A stretch of 64,000 bases of DNA from Diadema setosum (Eukaryota > Echinodermata > Echinoidea > Diadematoida > Diadematidae). The notes beneath the pieces were generated by a model. The model made no database searches, had not been told where the DNA came from, and was given only the letters and a program-made list of their open reading frames with translations. This document shows positions 11,315 to 22,101 of the stretch, in pieces; the stretch's first letter is position 1; every line of letters starts with the position of its first letter. A program made the position numbers and the translations under genes. The stretch is from NCBI GenBank assembly GCA_033980235.1, contig CM067077.1, positions 5,990,602 through 6,054,601 of the forward strand. The letters run 5' to 3'.

Positions 11315-12235
11315 AAGTAACTATGACCTCGCCTGTATTGATGTTCAGACTTATTGCCAACAGCAGAAAGAAACCAAGATATTTCTATGTAGCATATCAC
11401 AGAGCTTATTCGTTTCTGTTTCTATTGAGTCATGCTGTTAAAAATAGATCAAGAGACACAGCCAGAAGAAACTGAGTCTAATCAGAGGCATCGATGGTTA
11501 CTTCATTAAAAATTGTAATCCCGCAACCTTGCCCGATTCAGATTACCAAGACGATACTTAATTAGCAGAGCAAGGCTTTTAGTCACGTTGTATTGTGGCG
11601 GAACGCTTAGGCGTCTGGAGGCCATTGGGCAGTCTACACCTGTACACGAAAGAAAGATAAGTTTATAGACACCCCTCCCCCCCCCCCACACACACACACG
11701 CTCAGACACACACGTAATCGTTGTAGGTGAGAATGATTTTGAATATGAAAAAAAATAACGCAATCTGATAGTGCTTTCAATTACGTGTGACTGTATCTAT
11801 TTAATGCTGAAGCAAAAAGAAAAAAAAGAAGGTATTTTTTATAGTAAGTAAAAGTTAAATAATTATCTAGTGCCGTGTACATATTTACAAAAGAAACAAA
11901 AATGCCATACACAACGTACATTCATGTGTCACGCATACACATCAGACCTATTACCTTTAATCAAGGAATCACCCAACTTTTCTTAAGAGAATGAGTATAA
12001 AGCAACAGACCCCCCCCCAAAAAAAAATAACCCGCAAACAAATAACAAAACAAAACATGGGGGGGGATAGAGAGTTTAGAATAAATACATAATTAGGTTC
12101 CCATCTTTCATCCAACTTTCACGGTTTCTTCTTCTCCTCTTCCTCCTTTCTGTGTTTCAACACCTCACTCCATCTCATATTAACTTTATACCCTAATCCC
12201 TCATCATTTTTCCTCCCAAGCCAAGCCCTAATAAC
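11315..12235. other. Unannotated stretch
   Basis: Contains a poly-C/CA tract near 11683-11700, poly-C then poly-A at 12010-12027, and poly-G at 12060-12066. No gene is supported. Confidence 0.5.
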
Positions 12236-12420
12236 GGGTGTGCGCACGTGCAATGTTGACTCACATCATCAAGAGTGTGGACATACACGGCGCGGCGCGT
12301 CGGGAATGGAGCGCTGTAATTTTCGCCGCGATTTACCGAGATATAGTTTGCCCGGGATTGTTAATCTACGTCAAATACGGACGCCTCATCATTAAACACA
12401 CTTTTTCATCGTGTTCTCTG
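12236..12420. other. CpG-containing non-repetitive block
   Basis: A locally GC-rich island (CGGCGCGGCGCGTCGGG, TTTCGCCGCGATTTACCG) in AT-rich surroundings. It is a possible regulatory or conserved non-coding segment. The 69-codon frame over it has no recognisable domain. Confidence 0.25.
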
Positions 12421-12616
12421 GAGCTGGCCTCGCCATTACTTCTTTGAGTTTGAAGCATCCCCCCCCCCCCTCAACCACCCAAAAATAAAATGAACTCTTT
12501 TTTTCTTTTATTCTATACCAATGTAAAGCACCGTGACTTACAGTAATTTCCCAGCATCAACAATTTCGAGGATTGCTTGTTTGGTGAGTAAAGCAATTAT
12601 AAAACTCGTTGCTGGA

Positions 12617-12638
12617 GCGGGGGGGGGGGGGGGGGGGA
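12617..12638. repeat. Poly-G tract (~20 nt)
   Basis: An uninterrupted G run, one of many long G/C homopolymers in this window. Confidence 0.9.
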
Positions 12639-13034
12639 GTATAGTGGTTAGCCTTTGGTGAGGGACCTGAATATAACATCTCAGATGCTATACGCAGAGT
12701 TAGGCCGGTACTCAAAATTGAAAGATGAACATGTTTTGACATAATGTACATGTATATGGAATGCAATATCAGTTTGACCAATGTTGTGGTTATTAAAAAG
12801 AGCATACCATAATATCATTTCAATAAAGTGCTTTTATAGAGATAAAAAAAGTACTCTAACTTCAGACGGCTACTTTTTTCATAATTGTCAAGAACGAAGA
12901 GCGCAATGTTGTTTGTGAGGAGAAGAGAATTCTTTTTCTTTCCATTGGTACTGATTATTGTGCTGACAAATGCCATCCATGACTGAGCACATTTACCTTT
13001 GAAGACAACAATAACAAGTTGCACATTTTTCCAA

Positions 13035-13540
13035 GCTTGAGTGCTATCATGAAGGGTCATTGAGCGTCTCACTGAAATGGATGAGATCTGCAATGTCAAT
13101 GAAAGTGGTCAAGTAAACAGGCCAGTCTGCACAACTGTAGGTTTGTGTTTAGGGTTTCTTCTAACATTTTGTGGTCCATAACTGTTAGCATGGCCGCCTG
13201 TTCGATAACTTGGTCACTCCCACAAAGGCCAATAGCTCACACAATCCCCCCTTTCTCCTTTCATATTCAACACATTGCTCGCAGTGACAGACCATGTCTT
13301 GAATATGAAGAGAGAGAAATGGATTGTGTGGGTTGGTCTTTATGTGAGTGACTAAGTTATCTGACACATTTCCATGTTGAAGGTTATGGATCATAAAAAG
13401 TTTTGAGGAAACCCTAAACACAAACCTACAGTAGTGCAGGTTGGCCTGTTAAATTGACCACATTCATTGACAGATATCCTCCATCACTTCAGTGAGACAT
13501 TCAATGTTCTTCCATGGTAGCCCTTGCGCTCTCCATAGTT
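13035..13540. mobile_element. Large imperfect palindrome (~250-bp arms)
   Basis: CTGTAGGTTTGTGTTTAGGG near 13136 is the exact complement of CCCTAAACACAAACCTACAG near 13412. Pairing continues outward (GTCTCACTGAA..., AACAGGCC.., CAATGTCAATGAAAGTGGTCAA) and inward (GTTATGGATCATAAAA versus TTTTGTGGTCCATAAC) to a centre near 13285. The two opposing open frames at 13145 (+) and 13421 (-) both begin MFRVSS, which is a consequence of the palindrome and not of genes. Probably a fold-back transposon or an inverted duplication. Confidence 0.75.
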
Positions 13541-13618
13541 GACAGTTACTAGCCCTCTAAAGTTAGATTACTTTTTGTTTTTGATATACGCTGCATATCC
13601 ATCAGAGAATCACGAGCT

Positions 13619-13915
13619 TACTCTCTCAAAAAAATCGAGTGAAAATATTCACTCTTAAAAGAGTGAATAAAAAAAAGAGTGAATTTCGAGTGAAATTGGA
13701 GTGAATTTTGAGTGAAAATGTTCATATTTGCACTCATTTTGGAGTGAAGTCAGGGATCACTCCAAAATCTTCGAGTGATCCCTGACGTCACTCCAAAATG
13801 AGTGAAAATGAGCATTTTCACTGAAAATTCACTCCAATTTCACTCGAACTTCACTCTTTTTTGTATTCACTCTTTTTAGAGTGAAAATTTTCACTCGATT
13901 TTTTTTTAGAGAGTA
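13619..13915. mobile_element. Tc1/mariner-like MITE built from GAGTGAA repeats
   Basis: Flanked by TA on both sides (TACTCTCTC ... AGAGAGTA). The whole ~295 bp folds into one hairpin: AAAAAATCGAGTGAAAAT at the left pairs with ATTTTCACTCGATTTTTT at the right. The centre is GTCAGGGATCACTCC paired with GAGTGATCCCTGAC. The arms are made of about 15 copies of GAGTGAA or its complement. TA duplication is characteristic of Tc1/mariner-type insertion. No transposase. Confidence 0.8.
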
Positions 13916-15298
13916 CAACATATACAATATAAGATTTTTAATTTCTCTCTTACTGAGTATGTAAAGCTGTCCGTGTCCGGCATATGTTGCTGTACGCTCT
14001 TAACCACCGATATCTTTCCCCTCCCCCATAAAGAGAAAGTGTCAACCACTGACAACCTTACGCCGAAATCGGACCCCAAACTCATTTGACGCCGATCAAA
14101 AATTCATGATGCCCGCCCGTACTGGTGCTAGGCAACTACTCTATCACTCACTTTAATTAGAAAGCAAAATGCAGTTTTCGGTCAAAATACTCCACTCAAC
14201 ATCTAGCCGTCTGTCGGAGAAATAAAAGTGGAGTGTCCCATTTTCTCTATTCTTATGGGAATAATCCGTCATGCCCAATATTCTACGCTGAACTTGGCCA
14301 TTTTTTCTTCCCTCCGCCCACTCTTCTTTCCATTTCATAAATCATTTACTTGTCAAATTGCAGTACTTCACATTGGGTGTCATGTGTACTTGTCAAATTA
14401 AACTCGCACTTCATGGCTCGGTCTAGTTATCACGCTGCGCTTCACTGTATTTTTTCCAGCGGTATATAGATTGGATGCAGTGCAAGTTTCGAGGCGAACG
14501 CTCTTTCACGCCTTCAAAGCGCAACTCAATTGACACTATAAAATACTTTCCAAATTTTGATAACTTCGAAAACATGTTTAAAAGACAGAGAGTTTGACAG
14601 ATCCGGCACAAACTAGGGGGCCCAAAACTTATCATTATTTTGTACTGCATCCCTGTCTTGCCTGTCGCTCAAAATGCAATAAGTTGGCTGTAATAAATAG
14701 AGTAAATACGAAAGCACGAAGTGGTGGGCAGGGGTTTCATCACTATGGGACCTACAGCATAAAACGTTGTCGCTCCCCGTGTTTTCAAGAATCGGTGATG
14801 ACACTGAGTCATTCTGTAAGTCTAACTTCACTCAATAATTATTGAATCATAAAAGTTTACCTGAACAAATGGAATTACTTTTAAACCTTTATTTCCATGG
14901 GTTTGTATAAGCATTCCTCGTTTGCTGTAGTGGCTGCCTAGTAAAAGTCCGGACCGATTTGTACCATTACCAATATATTACTTTAAAAAGATGATTCACG
15001 CTTTATAGGTATAGCTACATGCTGGAATATTGTCATGAATGCGAAAAAAATCATAGCAATTGTTACCAAGGAAACTTACGTTGTCTCGGACAGAAATGAT
15101 AGCATGCAGTAGTTGGACCGCAATACTTGGGGAAGTGGAAAATGCAACAGAAAGATAAAATAGCATGATACGATACAGCTAACAGGTGCATCGTAATGGA
15201 CTGATACATTGATACAAAATAACATACTTGGACAGACTGATAAATAGAAGGAGATTGAATGGAAAATGATTAAGACAGTAACATGATTCGTGGTATAT
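13916..15298. other. Unannotated stretch
   Basis: No repeat or gene recognised. Short overlapping frames near 14423-14845 on both strands lack domains. Confidence 0.5.
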
Positions 15299-15535
15299 CA
15301 GTTCAGTTCAGTTCAGTTCAGTTTTTGTTTCTGCATTTCAAAATCAATACAAATCAACAAAATACTTACATAGTCATTTACAGAGCTAATATTCGTAACG
15401 TTTGGATCATACATACATTTTTTTTTTCAAGAACGAATATCATATATAAAAGAAAGCAATAGGAAATGACAAAAATGAAAAGCAGGGGACCATCATCATA
15501 AGCTAAGCTTGACGAGGAAGATGGTCCCAGGTAAA
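15299..15535 (-). mobile_element. Antisense LINE-like 3' tail with (TTCAG)n
   Basis: Read on the minus strand, an AT-rich 3'-UTR-like segment ends in a run of CTGAA pentamers. This is the pattern expected of the terminal repeat of CR1/L2/RTE-type LINEs. No coding remnant is visible, so only the tail is supported. Confidence 0.4.
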
Positions 15536-15543
15536 GAGATACA

Positions 15544-15588
15544 TAAAGATATCAAGATAAGAGATAAAGATATCAAGATAAGAGCTCA
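15544..15588. repeat. Two-copy 21-bp direct repeat
   Basis: AAAGATATCAAGATAAGAG occurs twice back to back. Confidence 0.8.
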
Positions 15589-15754
15589 CAGATGTATAAA
15601 TGCATTGTCTAAGATGGAGGGAGAGAAACAGAGCTAGAAAGATGATATCATTGTGCAGGAAAAAAAACACGAGAGGTATTCATATAGAGGTTTATAACAG
15701 AGAACGGGAGACTGTGAAGTCAGGAAAAGAAGGAAAAGAGGAAACACGGATATA

Positions 15755-16411
15755 CGAGGTGTCTCAAATTAAACCGATACACATTTAAAATGGTCCAAAT
15801 ATGATTTTTCCTCCTATCTTGGAAAAAAAAATACAGACATGGTTTCAACCTAGCTGAAAGTCTTTTCTATTTTGTGATGCCAAAACGTTACAAAATGATT
15901 TGTGCTTGATTGAGCACCGCCCACTGTAAAGGACATGTAACTTAGGTTGCGAATGAATTGGCTATCCACTTGGGGTGAAGTGAAAGTGTGCGTGTGTGTG
16001 CGTGTGTGTGTGTTTGTGTGTGAAACGCATCACAATTCTGGGAGATGTATCTTATTGTCATAGGTCCATCCCTCGGTATTTTGCTCCACTCGGAACAGTT
16101 CATCCCACATACTCATTGCCCCAAATTCCCCCATTTTCTTACGGGGGCACTCGCAGGTGCGTGGCCGCTATGCTACGCCAACGTGGCAACTAAATGGAAG
16201 GTGAATTTCTTCGCTGCCTACTTTTCATGTCCTTCACAAAAGTGGACCGTGCTCACCCAAGTATGAAAATGTCATGGACCTTTTGGTGTCATGATAGAAA
16301 AGACTTTAGCTCTCCTTATTTATAAAACATATTTCCAAAATTTAATAAAAACTGAGGCATGTTATGTTGGGGCAATTTTAAAAAGTGGATCGTTTTATTT
16401 GGGACATCCTG
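15755..16411. mobile_element. Non-autonomous Tc1/mariner-like element, 657 bp
   Basis: The left end CGAGGTGTCTCAAATTAAAC and the right end, read in reverse complement CAGGATGTCCCAAATAAAAC, are matched terminal inverted repeats. Pairing extends through CGAT(A)C. Both ends are flanked by TA (15753-15754 and 16412-16413), the mariner-type target duplication. The interior holds a (GT)n run at about 15986-16021 and no transposase frame. Confidence 0.75.
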
Positions 16412-16738
16412 TAAATAAACAGGTTTAAAAGGTGGGAAAGAAAAGATAAATGCAATGATGGATAGATAGATAGACAGTGATACACCATCGTTAGGAAAGA
16501 AACTGTACTGCATCCTGCATGTATACAGCAAAATAGGTAAAGAACGTAGCGTCGTTGTCATTTGCTTCTACCGTGACTCCTTTCTAAACTAAATCTATGA
16601 CGAAAGACGACAGCGAGAAAAAAATATAGACGGGTGGAACGTAACCTCTGCCTCCAACTGGATATGAGTGGAAGCGATTGATTCCAGCCCGCGGCAGTAG
16701 CGGCGAGGTGACTGCTCAAGTCTTGCTGGTCGCAAGAA

Positions 16739-16797
16739 AAAGAAGACGAAGATGAAGAAGAAGAACAAGAAGAAGAAGAACAAGAAGAAGAAGAAAT
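16739..16797. repeat. (AAG)n microsatellite
   Basis: GAAGAAGAAGAACAAG-type repeat. It produces the Phe-rich minus-strand open frame. Confidence 0.9.
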
Positions 16798-17120
16798 AGA
16801 ACTGATGCGGGGAAAATCTATATGTCAACCACCTGCCAGTGTTTTAGTGTCTCGCAAGAGTATTTATAGAAGAAAAGAAAAAGAGTTGTCTGGATACCTT
16901 ACACGCCACATGCCGAGCATGAGGACAAGGAAGCAGCAGATGGACGTGTAACCTTTCCAGAGAATGCAACTCGATTTCCGACTAATATCTGATTCAACTT
17001 GATTCGACAAATTTTTGCAAAGTGTTTCTCACTCTGATGACGCAGGCCAATACTCCTATCCAAGTTCATACTCGAGGTGGGCCGAACATCATCCGAAATC
17101 AAAGCGGCCTTATTAACCAT

Positions 17121-17150
17121 ACACACACACGCGCGCGCGCGCGCGTGTTC
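17121..17150. repeat. (CA)n(CG)n alternating purine-pyrimidine tract
   Basis: ACACACACACGCGCGCGCGCGCGTG is visible in two parts: a (CA)n block joined to a (CG)n block. Alternating purine-pyrimidine of this kind can adopt Z-DNA. Confidence 0.85.
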
Positions 17151-17330
17151 ATTCAAATGGAAAGGAGAAAAAAATCACAAAAAGATAATACATGCATCAG
17201 GCTGACAAGCCTTTGTTAGATATGCAAGGAATATATAAACGGTTTTTATGTTCCATGTAGCAAGGGTATTTAACAGGTGAGGTCTGTGCTATCTACGTTT
17301 GATATGAAACGACTATTACTACGTGCTATA

Positions 17331-18020
17331 TGTGACCCTGCATCACAAAACCAACAAAAAAATCGCCAGTCATGGATTTTAAGTTAAGGGCAGATTCTGA
17401 AAGAGCAGACTCTAAGCTTTAAAATGATGTATAACTCAATTGAAATGGACTCCCCTAACTAAATACTAGAAAGAAAGCACAAACTCTGGAAAAGTGTGAA
17501 CTGAGAAAAGAGGCTTTGACGTACAGGGTGTATTTAAGTGCTTAATCTTTACCAAGCCGTGCTAGCTGTGGAATGAAAGGGACAAAACACAGGGTGTAAA
17601 CCACCAGAGCAACAACAATGAGGGGATTATCAGATTAAGCTGAAATCGAGCATGTTCTGTCAACACATTCTGTCCATGATTAATGCCCCCTTTCGAAGCA
17701 GGAGCGTTATCCTTTCAAAAGTTATTAGACTTGAAAGTGAAGGGTGTGCAAAGTATTTCAAGGAATGAAAAGGGGCCTCTAAGACATACCTGATCATTCT
17801 ACTCTCCCCCCCCCCCAAAAAAAAAAAGGTTCTAGAAAAACTGGTGAAACCACACTTTCCCATTCATGTTATGATCCCAATCTAAAAGACTAATGTAGAA
17901 GAAGGATAGCTCTTTCAGAAAATATGAAAAACTCAAGATTGGTTATTCCATTTCACTTTTTTGAGTCCTCACGTAAACTCAAGGGATGAGACTTTTTGTT
18001 GGTTTTGTGATGCACGGTCA
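17331..18020. mobile_element. Non-autonomous DNA transposon, 690 bp, TGTGACC ends
   Basis: The left end TGTGACCCTGCATCACAAAA continues CCAACAAAAA. The right end is its complement, TTTTTGTTGG then TTTTGTGATGCACGGTCA. The terminal repeats are about 30 bp with two mismatches. The interior is non-coding and includes a poly-C/poly-A junction at 17807-17827. The superfamily is not assigned because the target duplication is unclear (TATA/TACA flanks). Confidence 0.75.
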
Positions 18021-18339
18021 TACACCAATTGACTGCAAATTACGATATAATTCATATGAAATGATCTGGATTCTAATTAGCAAATGAAAATATACATCTA
18101 AAGACCTCTTAAGAAAAAAAAGACGAGTCAGATTTTTTTCTTTCTTCTGAAAATTGGGCAAATTACAGAAAATGCTGTAGAAGGGACAGGCAGAGACAAA
18201 ATCAAGAGAATTAGAACACAGATTTTCGTCGGGAGTACGAAAAGGTTACGGTGAAAACTATCTATGTCAAAATCATGAACATGACTATGTGTTGTCAACG
18301 AGCATTTGGGTGGGGGGGGGGGGCAAGTATGTTTCATAA

Positions 18340-18720
18340 TGTATTAATAAGCCCACGCTCGGATGATTATTCCGCGTTAAGAACGTAATGAGTCAAGCAG
18401 AGACGCAGATTAGGTCCATTTCTTTTTCGTCTTTGTTCTTGCTGCCCCGTGCCATTGTTTGACATTTAAGATGCATCGCGTTATTGCCAAAGTTTGGCGA
18501 CACTGAGTAAACTCCATCCAATTTACGGCCTAGTTGTGCCTGCGGCTGATACAGTGATTGTCATAATTCTGCTGATTATGCTGCATATTTCATAAACTAC
18601 TGACGAAAGCTTTAATAGATGAACGCCAGCCTCGGGGCCCACTTTTGCTCACTGTCGCTACGGAATACGCGGAGACCTCCGCGTTTGCCAGAGCAATTAA
18701 AGTAGATGAGACAAGTTTAT
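18340..18720. promoter_or_regulatory. Candidate cis-regulatory / conserved non-coding block
   Basis: Unique, non-repetitive sequence with many homeodomain-like TAAT/ATTA cores, a Sox-like CATTGTTT and several CpGs, sitting between transposon-rich flanks. This is an inference from composition only; alignment to related genomes would be decisive. Confidence 0.25.
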
Positions 18721-19239
18721 GTGTATTCCATGAATATCAAAATGAAGATGCCCTGTCGGTTTCAAATATTACATATTAGTAAAAAATAGATCGTGCTATT
18801 ATCGTATTTTGTTCGTTTTTTGTTTTCCTTATACATGAACTGTATACACTCATTTATTTAGATTTCTAAATCGTTTATATTTACAACATAATATTTACGT
18901 TCTCGTACAAATTCAACACTCATATGAATGTAGTGCTATTTTTTTTTTTCGGATCCTGATGTTTCAAAATAAACTCCAAACAAAACAATTGATTAAAAAA
19001 TACATGAATAGTCTTGAAAGACGAACAAGAAGTGAGTGAGTCCTGAAAAACACGGACTGCAGCTTAAACTCTTTCTGTGCTTTTGAGTGCAATGTGCACA
19101 AATTTCACACACAAACATATGGGCAGATAATTAATGTGGCACGCAGAGAGTTAATTACTATTTGTTATCCCTCCGTAATTTAGACCACTTCAACTGTTGT
19201 TTTGCGAAAGTGCAATCAGTGTGAACATAGAGCTTAATA
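18721..19239. other. AT-rich unannotated spacer
   Basis: AT-rich with poly-T. No gene recognised. Confidence 0.5.
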
Positions 19240-19425
19240 CTTAGTGAATTGTTCCTTGTTTGTTATATTATTCGTGCATATGTTTTATAATGGTGTTCAA
19301 TTAAATGTCCTTATCAATTGAATGAAAGTCACATTGACACATGTACCGCTTTGAATCATTTTTTTTAAATGGAAATATAATAAACTATTGAATTAAATTG
19401 AATTGAATTGATTTGTATTGAATTG
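19240..19425 (+). mobile_element. LINE-like 3' tail with (TTGAA)n
   Basis: An AT-rich segment runs through AATATAATAAAC and then TTGAATTAAATTGAATTGAATTG. A polyadenylation-like motif followed by a pentameric terminal repeat fits the 3' end of a CR1/L2-type LINE. No coding remnant. Confidence 0.4.
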
Positions 19426-19589
19426 AAACGTGTTGTATCTAACGTGCAGCTCCGCATTTATCGGACACGAGGATGTGTAGTATACCGACCGCTAACGACA
19501 GTACAAGTTGGTCATACCAATACGTTAAGAATTACTCATTTTACTGTTAAAGGTAATGCCCATTGCAAACGTCGTTCACTTACTCATGT

Positions 19590-19780
19590 TGCAGACGGGG
19601 TCATGGGCCGAGTATTCATTTTGACCACAGGCCATAGGAACATTTTATTTATTTTCGGATTAATGCTGAGCGGATTATTCGCTGCTCCCTCCTCCCTCAT
19701 AATCGCATTAGGTTGTGTAAGAACATCTGTTCACAAAGAATGTGATTTCCTGCAAAGAAAATGCGATTAAAGGAGCACCG
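19590..19780. promoter_or_regulatory. Candidate regulatory module with paired GGATTA motifs
   Basis: Two CGGATTA motifs (starting near 19657 and 19671) lie 14-15 bp apart, and a Runx-like TGACCACAG lies about 30 bp upstream. GGATTA is the core bound by Otx/bicoid-class homeodomains (established). The overlapping 120-codon frame is the longest non-repetitive frame in the area but has no recognisable domain and low coding character. Confidence 0.25.
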
Positions 19781-21335
19781 CGTATGAGAAAAAAAAAGTA
19801 TTCACCTGTATTGGTCTGTATAATGTTATAAATGATTGGATTATAGCTTTGAACTGAAATTCCACCGATGGCTGAGGGCTAAAAGATGTTGAGACCTCGA
19901 TTTGTGAGCAACTGAAATTCTACAAATCTGGTGTACATCTTAGTACGCGTAACAGGAATTATATCAATAGCGATAAAAAGTTCAAGTGATGGAAAGAGTT
20001 CAGCTCTCATAAGCTCTCGGTATCACCACAAGTGGCGCCCTACATAGAAGTCGAAAGAAATCTTTGTGACTCACCGGTGTTCAACGTATTTAGTTTCTAC
20101 CACAGTGCAGCTGAAGGCTGCAATACCGCTGAACTATCATACACATAGACTTGCTTACTCCGTCTCATATAGAATTATGCACAGTGTGTAGGAGTTTACC
20201 CATCTCGATCTGATTCAGAGCTTTGTCATTTGTAACGGACGTAGAATTTCACATTCTAAACTTGAAACTGTGCAACGCAGATAGCGAAATCTGATTAAAA
20301 CAGTGACAACGATTTAAATGACATTTAGGAACTTTTTAGAGTAGCCTCATGAACATTACTATATACAATTATCACCAACATGCAAGAAACAGAAAACCTT
20401 TCAGAAAAAGCTCTGCCCTCGTAGAGGTAGAGAAATAGAGCGATAAAAACATATTTCATAAAAAAGTGGATTGAAAGAAGGTGAAGAGAGGTAGGATAGG
20501 GAGAGATGACACCGAGATAGATAGGAAGATGGATAGATAGATAGATAGGTACAATGTAGATAGTAAGAGGGGGAGGAACTTCAATGAAAAGAAGGTCGAG
20601 AAAGCAAGAAATACACAGTTGAGTAGAATGAAATAGGAGGAATGAAATGGAATTAGGACGTTGACCGTATGACATGTGTGTGACAGAACATGCAGAAAGG
20701 GAAACGAAAACGCAGCATGGAAGAGTGAAAACGGAGACCTGTGTACCTATTTCTGAAAAACCACTCTCTCCCACTGTGGTATCCCATGATGCGTAGCGGA
20801 AAGGACGGTGGGACGCGTAATCAAAACGCTATTTGGCTTTCGATTCTTCCCTGCAATACGTTTTTAATGACGCACCGATCAATCACGAAAGGACAAAATG
20901 GAGTAGAAGACTCCTTGCAAAAGTAGTAGGGGAGCTACTTTCATCGCTCTCTCCCCCGTGAAAAGGATCTTGTCGTGTTGATAAATTCGTCAGCGATTAT
21001 CCGCGTTTTTCGCTTAATTTGGATGAATGGAAGGAGATGGGGACACGCGAATGTCAACCGTGCCTGAATGCCCCGCTCGGCTATTACCCTTTCACGAGCT
21101 GAGTGCTGAAAACGTAATTCAGTCATCGGTAGTACGAGTAGCTCCCCTCAGAAAGTGCTCTCAATTTGCACCACATTTGCCTCAAGAGGGCGTACAGCCT
21201 AAAAATAGTATGTTTCTAATCTTTAAGCTCAAATTATCGCTGTTTTTCAGAGGGTCTCTGAGAGACTTTCTTTACTTTCATGTGATGGTCATCATCGGTC
21301 CTTTTCCATCGGCCTCTGGACGAAAACGACTGATT
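19781..21335. other. Unannotated stretch with (GATA)n
   Basis: Contains a GATA tetranucleotide run at about 20526-20550. A 13-bp inverted pair AGGGGAGCTACTT / AGTAGCTCCCCT lies at 20930 and 21136, around a CpG-bearing block (20930-21150). The 149-codon minus frame at 20325-20774 is repeat-driven. Confidence 0.4.
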
Positions 21336-22101
21336 CTTGATTTAAGCGCTAGATTCTAGACAATATCGCAACCGCGAAACCATCTCATGAGCGACAAATT
21401 TCCATTGGTGATAATGGCCCTCCACCACCCAACCCCCTTCTTATTGCAAGGTGGCCAATGAGCTAGCTGTTAGTGCGCTGACAGAAAAAAATCCTATTGG
21501 TACCACTAAGAGGTGAAAAATGTCTTTCATTTCATTAATTTATTTTCATTTTCAACAAAGAATACAAGCGCATAGATACATATCCTGAAAAAAAAAAAAC
21601 AACCAACAACAATATACACATACCGACATAGTAGATAATATAAACACAATAAAATGAGAAGCTTATAGATGACTAATATTTATAAAATAATGTTGAAAAG
21701 AGTAGGCTAAAAAGCAGAGCTTGTAATAATTATGCATTCCCCTCAGCTTGTAATATGCAGCTCCTTCTTTGCGACCATTTCCCTTCTCAAAACGTTGGTG
21801 CTAGAATATAACACGCGAGTGTCATCTACACAACCGTACAAACTTGTGAATATTCCCTCCTTTTTTTTGGGGGGGGGGGGTCGAATACTGGAACGGCAGA
21901 AATGTAAAAGAAGAATACACATCAGACCAACAATGATATTGCTACAACAGCTCAGAGTCCTTAGAGAAAAGAAGTTTGTTAATTATGTGAATACTAACTG
22001 CCGAGTCAACATAATCATCAATTCAAAAGTCAAAAGCAGATTTTGGCGGTAGCGATCATTGACGGTTGCGATGTTGTCCAGAATCTAGCGCTTAAATCAA
22101 G
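21336..22101. mobile_element. Probable DNA element bounded by 39-bp inverted repeats
   Basis: Positions 21336-21374 (CTTGATTTAAGCGCTAGATT then CTAGACAATATCGCAACCG) match the reverse complement of 22063-22101 with about two differences. The interior (~690 bp) contains an antisense LINE-like 3' tail near 21530-21740 and a poly-G run at 21871-21880. No transposase. The target duplication was not resolved. Confidence 0.5.

Noticed and set aside
13145..13421. Two opposing small frames both starting MFRVSS
   Set aside because: They mirror each other because the DNA is palindromic.
19408..19770. 120-codon plus-strand frame
   Set aside because: Not repetitive, but no domain, no codon bias and no splice or start context; better read as non-coding sequence with motif clusters.
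20325..20774. 149-codon minus-strand frame
   Set aside because: Low-complexity Ser/Leu/Tyr composition from GATA- and GA-rich DNA; no recognisable family.
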